A stretch of DNA of 11,529 nucleotides from an uncultured Collinsella sp. (GTDB lineage Bacteria; Actinomycetota; Coriobacteriia; Coriobacteriales; Coriobacteriaceae). Both the position numbers and the translations under genes were made by a program. This document shows positions 1 through 5,753 of this stretch, in pieces. Position 1 is the first letter of the stretch. The number at the start of each line of letters is the position of its first letter. The DNA is taken from contig USMR01000011.1 in the NCBI GenBank assembly GCA_900555815.1, positions 1 to 11,529 on the forward strand. Direction: 5' to 3'. The notes beneath the pieces were generated by a model. That model saw only the letters and a program-made list of their open reading frames with translations. It was not told the origin of the DNA and searched no databases.

Positions 1-219
1 ACAGTTGCCGCGCACCGCGATGATGCGGTCGGCCAGGGCGTTGAGCAGCGGAATCGCACGCTTGGGGGCGTAGTCGCGCGGCAGGTCGTTGCGCGGGCCG
101 TGGTAGAGCAGGTCGCCCAGCAGCACGATGCGGTCGGGCTGCTCGGACTCGATGGCGGCGACCAGGCGCGCGGTCCAATATGCCGAGCCGTGAATGTCGG
201 AAGCGATGAGGTATTTCAT
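1..219 (-). CDS. YfcE-like metallophosphoesterase (N-terminal part, runs off left edge)
   Basis: Only the first 73 residues are present; the gene continues beyond position 1. The start MKYLIASDIHG is typical of the YfcE/MJ0936 family of calcineurin-like phosphoesterases, cytoplasmic enzymes that hydrolyse phosphodiesters with a pair of divalent metals. Visible metal-site motifs are D8-x-H10 (SDIHG), D36 in LLGDLLYHGPRND (the GDxxxxGPRN form is characteristic of YfcE) and RGNC at 70-73, where N72 is the usual GN(C/H)D asparagine. An AAAGGA ribosome binding site lies just upstream of the ATG at 219. The gene follows the LarC-like gene by 55 bases on the same strand, so the two may be co-transcribed. 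The family call is firm. The physiological substrate is unknown for most of the family. Confidence 0.88.
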   Translation of the reverse strand, partial: MKYLIASDIHGSAYWTARLVAAIESEQPDRIVLLGDLLYHGPRNDLPRDYAPKRAIPLLNALADRIIAVRGNC

Positions 220-274
220 GGTGGTCCTTTCGGGTGGGGTTGATGGGGCTGGGCGTGGCGTGCCACCGGCCGCG

Positions 275-760
275 TTACTCAAATCGCAGTGTCGAGGCTT
301 GTGCCGCCTGCATCACGCGCTGGAGCGGCACGCTATGCTCGCGAGCAAGACGGGCGCAGTCTTCGTACTCGGGAGCCGCGCGCTCGCTGCCGTCGGGCAG
401 GGTCGCCACCTTAACGGATACCTCGCCCCAAGGCGTCGCCACCTGCTCAAAACGACGCGGCAGACAGACGCGCTCCATAACCTGGCGGCGGATGCCGTTG
501 GTCGTGGTTTCCAAAAAGATGGTCATCTGCAGACGGTCAATGTCCTCGCGGGCGCAGATTACCTGCAGCTGCCAGCCGGGACGACCTTTTTTGCAGTAGA
601 GAGGCAGCCAGTGCACTTCGCGGGCGCCCGCCTCGCGCAAGCGGTCGGCGGCATAGGCGAGTACCTCGGGCGACGCATCGTCGATGTCGCACTCTAGCTT
701 GACGATGGTCTCGGGTGCATCGGTCTCGCGGGACAGCGGAGATTTGCTATCGCATTGCAT
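275..760 (-). CDS. Stand-alone LarC C-terminal domain protein (nickel-pincer cofactor family)
   Basis: This 161-residue protein matches the C-terminal half of LarC (DUF111), the protein that inserts nickel into the pyridinium bis-thiocarboxylate cofactor of lactate racemase. Family motifs in order are LECDIDDASPE (22-32), KKGRPG (57-62), the hallmark FLETTTNGIRR (82-92), TPWGEVSVKVA (109-119) and PEYEDCARLA (130-139). The frame stays open to 898, but I chose the ATG at 760 because GGAAAGGA precedes it with about 10 bases of spacing; the ATG at 799 has no such site, and the residues between them look non-coding. No LarC N-terminal half is encoded upstream in any frame within the window. In Lactobacillus plantarum LarC is made from two ORFs joined by a programmed frameshift, but the first ORF is absent here. 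The domain assignment is strong. A role in nickel cofactor synthesis for this single-domain form is inference. Confidence 0.82.
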   Translation of the reverse strand: MQCDSKSPLSRETDAPETIVKLECDIDDASPEVLAYAADRLREAGAREVHWLPLYCKKGRPGWQLQVICAREDIDRLQMTIFLETTTNGIRRQVMERVCLPRRFEQVATPWGEVSVKVATLPDGSERAAPEYEDCARLAREHSVPLQRVMQAAQASTLRFE

Positions 761-770
761 ACGGTCCGGA

Positions 771-778
771 TCCTTTCC
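771..778 (-). promoter_or_regulatory. Ribosome binding site deciding the LarC-like start
   Basis: On the minus strand this reads GGAAAGGA, about 10 bases before the ATG at 760. It is the only purine-rich site near any of the possible starts of the LarC-like frame, so it supports the short 161-residue product over upstream ATG codons at 799 and 898. Confidence 0.55.
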
Positions 779-896
779 GCGCGGGCTCGTTTTGTTCATC
801 CAAACGCTAGCACATCGCGGGCGGCGCAAGTGTGGCGGCGCGCGATGAGCGCGATTTTCCTTGTCCGCAAGAAACCGACACTCCACCGCCTCAGCC

Positions 897-961
897 AAAC
901 GTGTACGTCAGCCTCCAAACATGTCATTTTTTGCAGCTTTTGGAGGCTGATGTACATGTTT
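897..961. repeat. 23-bp near-perfect inverted repeat (long hairpin) between divergent genes
   Basis: The left arm is 897-919 and the right arm 939-961, with a 19-base T-rich loop between them. All 23 positions can pair as RNA on the plus strand, two of them as G-U pairs (901/957 and 907/951). The core of the arms is CAGCCTCCAAA and its complement. Only a few T residues follow on either side, and no gene ends here, so it is not a normal intrinsic terminator. A dispersed intergenic repeat, or a large operator for one or both divergent genes, fits the position better. Confidence 0.75.
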
Positions 962-1080
962 TGAGAGCACAAGCGAGGCCGCACCGCGCGCCGCGCAGCC
1001 TTTCCAATCGATTTCGACCCCCCGCGTGCCCGGCGTGTTGAGAGCTGCGCCATTACAATGAAGCGGATTCGCTTGACGCT

Positions 1081-1086
1081 AAGGAG
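1081..1086 (+). promoter_or_regulatory. Ribosome binding site of histidinol phosphatase
   Basis: AAGGAG lies 5 bases before the ATG at 1092. It is a strong Shine-Dalgarno sequence that fixes the start of the PHP-family gene. Confidence 0.75.
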
Positions 1087-1091
1087 CCGCC

Positions 1092-2003
1092 ATGTCTGCC
1101 TGCCCGCTGATCGATTGCCACACCCACACTTCGTTTTCGGACGGCCATGCCACGTTTGAGGAGAACATCCGCGCCGCCGCGGCCACCGGCTGCCGCATTA
1201 TGGTCTCGACCGACCACCTCACCCTGCCCGCCAGCATGGACGCCAACTGCGAAGTGCAAGTTGTCGAGGGCGACCTGACGGCGCATCGCCTAGCATTTGA
1301 GGACGCCCGCAAGCTCGCCGCGCAGATCGCGCCGGAGCTCGAGCTTATCTATGGCTTTGAATGCGACTGGTACGAAGGTTGCAAGCCTTTGGTTGAACGC
1401 TGGTCCGCGGGTGCCATAGTGCGCATGGGCAGTGTGCACTGGATTGGCGATCCGGGCGATATCATGGCCGGCGCCGCGGGCACGGCGGGAACGGAGGACG
1501 TCGCTCGCCCCGATACATCCGATTCGCGCTGCGGCTGGATCGACGACGACACTAACCTGCATGTTTGGGAAAACCTGGGGGTACACGGCGTGTGGGAGCG
1601 CTATGTCGATGACTGGTGCCGCGCCTGCGAGAGCCCGCTTAACTTTGATGTAATGGCCCACCCCGACCTGGTCATGCGCTTTTCGAAGGAAGGCTTTGCG
1701 CCCGATTTTGACGCGGCGCCGTTTTGGGAGCAGATGGCCGAATGCGCCCACGATACGGGTCGCCGTGTCGAAGTCTCGACCGCCGCGCCGCGCAAGGGCC
1801 TCGACGACTATTACCCCTCGACGGGACTGTTGCGTTGCTTCGCCCACGCCGAGGTACCCATCGCCTTTGGCTCGGACGCGCACCGCGCCTGCGACATCTG
1901 CTGGAATATCCGCGAAGCGCAAGCCCACGCCTACGACTGCGGCTATCGAACCTTCGACATCCCCCACCCTACCGGCGAATGGGAGTCCACGCCCCTCGCC
2001 TAA
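1092..2003 (+). CDS. hisJ: PHP-family histidinol-phosphatase (HisJ/HisK type)
   Basis: The enzyme dephosphorylates L-histidinol phosphate to L-histidinol, the step between HisC and HisD. The 303-residue protein carries the full PHP-domain metal ligand set: H10-x-H12 (DCHTHTSFSDG), D17, H42 (STDH), E90 (YGFECDWY), H116 (GSVHW), H190 (DVMAHPD) and D262-x-H264 (GSDAHR). This set, together with the DCHTH start and the EVSTA segment, is typical of the HisJ/HisK branch rather than the DNA polymerase PHP branch. It is somewhat longer than the usual roughly 260-280 residues because of a Gly/Ala/Asp-rich insert at about 121-150. The gene is transcribed toward the his operon rather than within it, and its stop lies 2 bases from the hisE stop. 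The operon hisB is monofunctional and encodes no phosphatase, so this gene supplies the missing activity. Confidence 0.87.
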   Translation: MSACPLIDCHTHTSFSDGHATFEENIRAAAATGCRIMVSTDHLTLPASMDANCEVQVVEGDLTAHRLAFEDARKLAAQIAPELELIYGFECDWYEGCKPLVERWSAGAIVRMGSVHWIGDPGDIMAGAAGTAGTEDVARPDTSDSRCGWIDDDTNLHVWENLGVHGVWERYVDDWCRACESPLNFDVMAHPDLVMRFSKEGFAPDFDAAPFWEQMAECAHDTGRRVEVSTAAPRKGLDDYYPSTGLLRCFAHAEVPIAFGSDAHRACDICWNIREAQAHAYDCGYRTFDIPHPTGEWESTPLA

Positions 2004-2005
2004 GA

Positions 2006-2323
2006 CTAGTGACGGCGGGCGTTGAGTTCGCCGGCAAGCTCGTCGAGGGTGATACCGTAGCGCTCAAGGGTTACGAGCAGGTGGTAGACCAGGTCGCCGG
2101 CCTCGTAGCGGATGTGATCGTGATCGTTATCCTTGCAGGCCATGATCACCTCGCTCGCCTCCTCGGCAAGCTTCTTGAGCAGCTCGTCCTCGACGTCGGT
2201 CAGCAGACGCGCGGTATAGCTCTCCTGCGGCGATGCATCACGACGACCGTGAATCACCTCGGCCAGACTTGTCAGCGTCTCTCCGATATTTCCATCCTGA
2301 ACGTTTGCGGTGCGCACACCCAT
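2006..2323 (-). CDS. hisE: Phosphoribosyl-ATP pyrophosphatase HisE
   Basis: HisE hydrolyses phosphoribosyl-ATP to phosphoribosyl-AMP and pyrophosphate, the second step of histidine synthesis. The 105-residue protein has the all-alpha NTP-pyrophosphohydrolase (MazG-like) signature: KKLAEEASEVIMA (50-62, with E54, E55 and E58) followed by YEAGDLVYHLLV (73-84, with E74 and D77), which bind magnesium. The start is supported by GAAAGGA 7 bases upstream of the ATG. It is the last gene of the operon, 45 bases after hisI. HisE and HisI are separate proteins here, not the HisIE fusion seen in enterobacteria. Its stop is 2 bases from that of the convergent phosphatase gene, leaving no room for a terminator between them. 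Confidence 0.95.
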   Translation of the reverse strand: MGVRTANVQDGNIGETLTSLAEVIHGRRDASPQESYTARLLTDVEDELLKKLAEEASEVIMACKDNDHDHIRYEAGDLVYHLLVTLERYGITLDELAGELNARRH

Positions 2324-2368
2324 AGTTCAATCCTTTCTGGTGGCCGAGCGTCTAATCGAGCGCCCGCC

Positions 2369-2698
2369 CTACGCGAGTTTCTTAAAGAAGCAGGTACGGT
2401 TGCCGGTATGGCAGGCCGGACCCGGCGAGTCGACCTTGACCAGCAGCGTATCGCTATCGCAGTCGGCCCAGAGCTCCTTGACCTCCTGCATATTGCCGCT
2501 CGTCGCGCCCTTGTTCCAGAGCTCCTGACGGCTACGGCTCCAAAACCACGTGGTACCGGTCTTGAGCGTCAGCCCCACCGATTCCTCATTCATCCAGGCA
2601 ACCATAAGCACCTCGCCGGTGTCATATTGCTGAACCACACAAGGAATCAGCCCGTTGGCATCGTATTTAAGATCCGCCGCTTCTACTACCTCAGTCAT
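2369..2698 (-). CDS. hisI: Phosphoribosyl-AMP cyclohydrolase HisI
   Basis: HisI opens the adenine ring of phosphoribosyl-AMP to give ProFAR, the third step of the pathway. The 109-residue protein is a complete single-domain cyclohydrolase: NGLIPCVVQ (15-23), the segment around [17 protein letters not shown] (52-57), LWNKGATSG (60-68), DCDSD (79-83) and GPACHTG (93-99) followed by C103. C80, C96 and C103 are the expected zinc ligands and D79, D81 and D83 the magnesium ligands. Two adjacent ATG codons (2701 and 2698) follow GGGAG; the second has better spacing (5 bases) and was chosen, giving a start MTEVV. The open frame continues far upstream, but that part crosses the palindromic element at 2741-2840 and has no family similarity. 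It is 160 bases after hisF, the widest gap in the operon. Confidence 0.94.
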   Translation of the reverse strand: MTEVVEAADLKYDANGLIPCVVQQYDTGEVLMVAWMNEESVGLTLKTGTTWFWSRSRQELWNKGATSGNMQEVKELWADCDSDTLLVKVDSPGPACHTGNRTCFFKKLA

Positions 2699-2740
2699 CA
2701 TTTCTCCCAAGTAATTACCGTAAACCCCACAGGTCGGCGA

Positions 2741-2840
2741 GGGTTGTCCAGGTGCCGCAGGTTGCCGCGAAAGAGGAGCGACGCGTACTTTGGTACGCGA
2801 GCGACGGTTTGAGCGGCAAGATGCGATGCCTGGACAAGCC
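2741..2840. repeat. 100-bp imperfect palindrome between hisF and hisI
   Basis: Two 48-base arms (2741-2788 and 2793-2840) are imperfect reverse complements around a 4-base centre. Ungapped, 32 of 48 positions pair. Pairing is concentrated in three blocks: an outer GGxTTGTCCAGG block (11 of 12), a middle TTGCCGC block (7 of 7) and an inner CGCGTAC block that closes a TTTG tetraloop at 2789-2792. The unpaired parts are not random: AGCGACG occurs directly repeated on both sides of the centre. The element fills most of the gap between hisF and hisI and is not coding on either strand as far as I can tell. It looks like a dispersed palindromic element (REP/MITE-like) that sits in the operon transcript. 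Mobility and copy number cannot be judged from one window. Confidence 0.72.
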
Positions 2841-2858
2841 GCAGCGCAGCCCACAGCA

Positions 2859-3641
2859 TTAGAAGTCCAGCCTCACAGGGATGCCTTGAGACGCCATGTA
2901 CTCTTTGACTTCGCGAATGCTGAACGTCCCAAAGTGAAAGACGCTCGCCGCCAGCACAGCGTCGGCCTCGCCCTCGATCACGCCCTCGGCAAAATGCTCG
3001 AGCGTACCCACGCCGCCGCTCGCAATAACGGGAATCGGCACCGCGCGCGCCACGGCGCGGGTGAGCGCCAGGTCAAATCCGGCCTTGGTGCCGTCGCGGT
3101 CCATACTGGTGAGCAAGATCTCGCCGGCGCCGCGACGGGCCGCCTCCTCGGCCCACGCCACCGCGTCGATACCCGTGGCGTTACGGCCGCCTGCGGTAAA
3201 GACCTCCCACTTGTCGGCACCAGATGCGCCGGGCAAACCGACGCGCTTGGCATCGATCGCCACGACCACGGCCTGGCTGCCAAACGCCGCGGCAGCCTGG
3301 CTAATCAACGACGGATCGCGCACGGCGGCAGAGTTAAGCGACACCTTGTCGGCGCCGGCTGCAACCATGGTGCGCATGCCCGCCAGGTCGCGAAAGCCGC
3401 CGCCCACGGTATAGGGAATAGCGAGCTCCTCGGCCGCATGCGCCGCCATCTCGATGGTCGTCGCGCGGTTGTCGCTCGTGGCGGTAATGTCCAGGAAGAC
3501 AACCTCGTCCGCACCTTCGCGATCGTAGGCGCGCGCCAGCTCCACCGGATCGCCCGCATCGCGCAGGCTCACAAAGTTGACGCCCTTGACCACACGGCCG
3601 TCCTTGACGTCCAGGCAGGGAATCACACGTTTGGTAAGCAT
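2859..3641 (-). CDS. hisF: Imidazole glycerol phosphate synthase cyclase subunit HisF
   Basis: HisF uses ammonia delivered by HisH to convert PRFAR to imidazole glycerol phosphate and AICAR, which links histidine synthesis to purine recycling. The 260-residue protein is a full-length beta/alpha barrel. The start [12 protein letters not shown] has the catalytic aspartate D11, K19 follows in VVKGVNF, and the second catalytic aspartate is D130 (AIDAKR). Phosphate-site and late-barrel motifs are VGGGFR (79-84), [15 protein letters not shown] (176-190) and PVIASGGVG (204-212). A GGGGAGGAG site inside the end of hisA precedes the ATG, and the hisA stop is only 3 bases upstream. Its own stop precedes the large palindrome at 2741-2840. 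Confidence 0.97.
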   Translation of the reverse strand: MLTKRVIPCLDVKDGRVVKGVNFVSLRDAGDPVELARAYDREGADEVVFLDITATSDNRATTIEMAAHAAEELAIPYTVGGGFRDLAGMRTMVAAGADKVSLNSAAVRDPSLISQAAAAFGSQAVVVAIDAKRVGLPGASGADKWEVFTAGGRNATGIDAVAWAEEAARRGAGEILLTSMDRDGTKAGFDLALTRAVARAVPIPVIASGGVGTLEHFAEGVIEGEADAVLAASVFHFGTFSIREVKEYMASQGIPVRLDF

Positions 3642-3644
3642 GGG

Positions 3645-4388
3645 CTACTCCTCCCCTCGGGCGGCGGCCAGCGCCTGCACCAGCGTAAAGTTGCCCTCGT
3701 AGAGCGCGCGACCGGTAATAGCACCTTCAATCGCGCCCTCACCCACTGCGGCCAGCGCACGGATGTCGTCGAGCGTCGAGATGCCACCCGATGCCACGAC
3801 GGGAAAGCCCGCGACCTCGGCCACATGGCGATACGCCGCCACATCGATGCCCGTCTGCATGCCGTCACGCGCGATGTCGGTGTAGACCAGGTGCTTAAAA
3901 CCCAGCTCGGTGAGCTGTGCCACGGCATCGTCGAGTGCCACGCCCGCGCCGTCGCGCCAGCCGTTCACCTTGACCTGGCCGTCGCGCGCGGCGATGTCTG
4001 CCACCAGCAGCTCGCCAAAGCCTTGGGCCGCCACCTCGGCAAAACCCGGCTCGGTCACCAGCACGGTGCCCAGCGCAATGCGACGCGCACCGTAGCCGGC
4101 CAACTCGTCGATGCGCGCGAGCGAGCGGACGCCGCCGCCCACGTCCACGGACAGACCGTCGACGCCGCAGATGGCCTTAATCGCCGCCGAGTTGGCAGCG
4201 CATGTGTCCTCGTCCTCGCCAAAGGCAGCGGACAGGTCGACGACATGCACCCAGCTTGCGCCCTGCTCGGCAAACGAGCGGGCGACGGCCACGGGGTCAT
4301 CGGAATATACCTTGCAGCGGTTGCGGTCGCCGCGCTCCAGGCGCACAACCTTGCCGCCGATCAGATCGATTGCGGGAAACAGGATCAT
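3645..4388 (-). CDS. hisA: ProFAR isomerase HisA
   Basis: HisA is the phosphoribosyl-formimino-AICAR-ribotide isomerase that turns ProFAR into PRFAR by an Amadori rearrangement. The 247-residue beta/alpha barrel shows D8 (FPAIDLIGG), the phosphate-binding VDVGGGVR (81-88), the second catalytic aspartate D131 (VADIAARDG), YTDIARDGM (169-177), VVASGGIS (197-204) and GAITGRALYEG (222-232). In some actinobacteria the same protein (PriA) also serves tryptophan synthesis; this window does not settle whether that is true here. The ATG overlaps the hisH stop codon as ATGA, and AGGAGG lies 7 bases upstream inside hisH, so translation of hisH and hisA should be coupled. Confidence 0.96.
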   Translation of the reverse strand: MILFPAIDLIGGKVVRLERGDRNRCKVYSDDPVAVARSFAEQGASWVHVVDLSAAFGEDEDTCAANSAAIKAICGVDGLSVDVGGGVRSLARIDELAGYGARRIALGTVLVTEPGFAEVAAQGFGELLVADIAARDGQVKVNGWRDGAGVALDDAVAQLTELGFKHLVYTDIARDGMQTGIDVAAYRHVAEVAGFPVVASGGISTLDDIRALAAVGEGAIEGAITGRALYEGNFTLVQALAAARGEE

Positions 4389-5086
4389 CGGCCAACCTCC
4401 TCGACGATGTTGACGAAGTTCTTAAGGATGCGCTGACCCAGCGCGGAGGATTTCTCGGGATGGAACTGGCAGCCCCACACATTGCCGTGGCGCACGATGC
4501 ACGGGAAACTCCGTGTATAGTGCGTGCGCGCCAACACATCGGTGGCATCGACGTCGCCGGCCACCGCGTAGCTGTGGGTGAAGTACATATTGGCGCCCTC
4601 GGCAAAACCGGCGAGCAGCGGATCGGCCGCGCCGGCAGGCGTCATGTGCACCTGATCCCAGCCCACGTGCGGGACCTTCAGTCGGCTCGACTCCAAGCGC
4701 GTGCACGAGCCGCACATAATACCCAGGCCATCGACCCAGGGACCGTCAGCCTGTTCGGGAGCGTTTCCGTCCGCGACCGCGCCCTCGTCCGCCGGCACGC
4801 CCTCGTGGCCGCGCTCAAAAAATAGCTGAAGGCCCAGGCAGATGCCGAGCAGCGGAGTTCCGGCGGCAACGGCATCGAGCACGGCCACCTCCTCGCCGCT
4901 CTGGCGCATAAAGGCGATTGCGTCATAGAACGCGCCCACGCCCGGGATGACCAGGCCGTCGGCGTTGCGGATCTGCTCCGGATCGTCCGATGTGCAGGCA
5001 GCGGCACCGGCGCGCGCAAGCCCGCGCACGACGCTCGACAAGTTGCCCTTGTGGTAGTCGACCACCACGATCCTCGGTTCGCCCAC
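4385..5086 (-). CDS. hisH: Imidazole glycerol phosphate synthase glutaminase subunit HisH
   Basis: HisH is a class I glutamine amidotransferase that hydrolyses glutamine and channels ammonia to HisF. The 233-residue product shows the oxyanion segment PGVGAF (48-53), the nucleophile C83 in GICLGLQ, and H209 and E211 in CQFHPEKS. The start is the GTG at 5086, because GGAGG lies 6 bases before it and the following residues VGEPRIVVVDYHKGN are the normal HisH beginning; the upstream open frame runs through a hairpin element and into hisB sequence. A hydrophilic, acidic insert at about 97-118 makes the protein longer than the usual roughly 200 residues. The gene follows hisB by 79 bases, a gap occupied by an inverted repeat, and overlaps hisA by 4 bases. 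Confidence 0.95.
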   Translation of the reverse strand: MGEPRIVVVDYHKGNLSSVVRGLARAGAAACTSDDPEQIRNADGLVIPGVGAFYDAIAFMRQSGEEVAVLDAVAAGTPLLGICLGLQLFFERGHEGVPADEGAVADGNAPEQADGPWVDGLGIMCGSCTRLESSRLKVPHVGWDQVHMTPAGAADPLLAGFAEGANMYFTHSYAVAGDVDATDVLARTHYTRSFPCIVRHGNVWGCQFHPEKSSALGQRILKNFVNIVEEVGR

Positions 5087-5092
5087 GCGACC

Positions 5093-5097
5093 CCTCC
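5093..5097 (-). promoter_or_regulatory. Ribosome binding site for the GTG start of hisH
   Basis: On the minus strand this reads GGAGG, 6 bases before the GTG at 5086. It decides the hisH start, since no ATG in the right frame lies near the conserved HisH N terminus. Confidence 0.7.
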
Positions 5098-5111
5098 ACT
5101 TCTCATCATCC

Positions 5112-5152
5112 AAAACCACCACAAAGGTGCCTGTCCCCTTCGTGGTGGTTTT
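5112..5152. repeat. Hairpin element with GGGGACAGGCACC core between hisB and hisH
   Basis: The arms 5112-5127 and 5137-5152 pair at 15 of 16 positions (mismatch 5123/5141) around a 9-base loop. The outer arms are AAAACCACCAC and GTGGTGGTTTT. Reading the minus strand, the centre is GGGGACAGGCACCTTTG, a motif I recall as part of dispersed intergenic repeats in several anaerobe genomes. The element sits wholly in the 79-base gap between hisB and hisH. Four T residues end the stem in both directions, so weak terminator or pausing activity is possible, but a terminator here would cut off hisHAFIE. A REP-like insertion is my preferred reading. Confidence 0.7.
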
Positions 5153-5165
5153 ACCCTTGTGACGG

Positions 5166-5753
5166 TTACAGCGAGCCCTTGGTGCTGGGGATGCCTTGCA
5201 CGCGGGGATCGAGCTCGCAGGCGTGACGCATCGTGCGGCCCACGGCCTTAAAGGCCGCCTCGATAATGTGGTGCGAATTGCTGCCCGCCAGCTCGCGCAC
5301 GTGCAGCGTGAGCTTGGCGTCGCGCGCGAAGGCATAGAAGAACTCAACGGCCAGCTCGGTATCGAAGCTACCCACGCGCTCGGTCGGCACGGGCAGCTCG
5401 CAATAGGCCTGGCCGCGACCCGAAATGTCCACGGCGGCCATCACGAGCGTCTCGTCCATGGCGATCGCCGCATCGGCAAAGCGCGTAATACCCGCCTTGT
5501 CGCCCAACGCTTGGCAAAACGCCTCACCCAGCACGATGCCCGTATCCTCGACGGTGTGGTGCGCGTCGACTTCCACGTCGCCTACCGCATGCACCGTCAG
5601 ATCAAACAGGCCATGGCGACCAAAGGCGTTGAGCATATGGTCGAAAAACGGCACGCCGGTCGAGATATCGCACGCACCGGTTCCGTCCAGGTCGAGCTTT
5701 ACGACAATATCGGTCTCGCCCGTCCTGCGGGTCACCTCGGCATAACGGCCCAT
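5166..5753 (-). CDS. hisB: Imidazoleglycerol-phosphate dehydratase HisB
   Basis: HisB dehydrates imidazole glycerol phosphate to imidazole acetol phosphate, using manganese. The 195-residue protein is the complete monofunctional form with its metal-binding repeats: FFDHML (36-41), DAHHTVED (63-70) and GSNSHHIIEAAFKA (157-170). It ends in the typical PSTKGSL. It lacks the N-terminal HAD phosphatase domain of enterobacterial HisB, so histidinol phosphate must be dephosphorylated by another enzyme, presumably the PHP protein at 1092-2003. Its ATG directly follows the hisC stop with no base between them (TAGATG), and AAGGAGGAG inside the end of hisC provides the ribosome binding site. Confidence 0.97.
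   Translation of the reverse strand: MGRYAEVTRRTGETDIVVKLDLDGTGACDISTGVPFFDHMLNAFGRHGLFDLTVHAVGDVEVDAHHTVEDTGIVLGEAFCQALGDKAGITRFADAAIAMDETLVMAAVDISGRGQAYCELPVPTERVGSFDTELAVEFFYAFARDAKLTLHVRELAGSNSHHIIEAAFKAVGRTMRHACELDPRVQGIPSTKGSL

Larger units (their letters stand above)
761..1091. other. 331-base divergent intergenic region
   Basis: This gap separates the divergently transcribed LarC-like gene (minus, starts 760) and the PHP phosphatase gene (plus, starts 1092), so both promoters should lie here. I see no convincing -35/-10 pair on either strand; TACAAT at 1054-1059 resembles a -10 for the phosphatase but has no matching -35. The frames open across it have atypical composition and no recognisable protein. 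Its one striking feature is the inverted repeat at 897-961. Confidence 0.6.

Noticed and set aside
804..829. Possible promoter for the LarC-like gene (TTGCGC and TAGCGT on the minus strand).
   Set aside because: The spacer is only 14 bases and both boxes match the consensus poorly.
796..1053. Minus-strand frame upstream of the LarC-like gene as a possible N-terminal LarC ORF joined by frameshift.
   Set aside because: Its translation has no LarC features, is rich in Arg and Ala, and crosses the inverted repeat at 897-961; it looks non-coding.
2790..4436. Long plus-strand open frame of 548 codons opposite hisF and hisA.
   Set aside because: It is a shadow of the real minus-strand genes caused by GC-rich third positions; its translation has no family pattern. 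The same applies to the long plus frames at 5196-7142 and 7216-10005.
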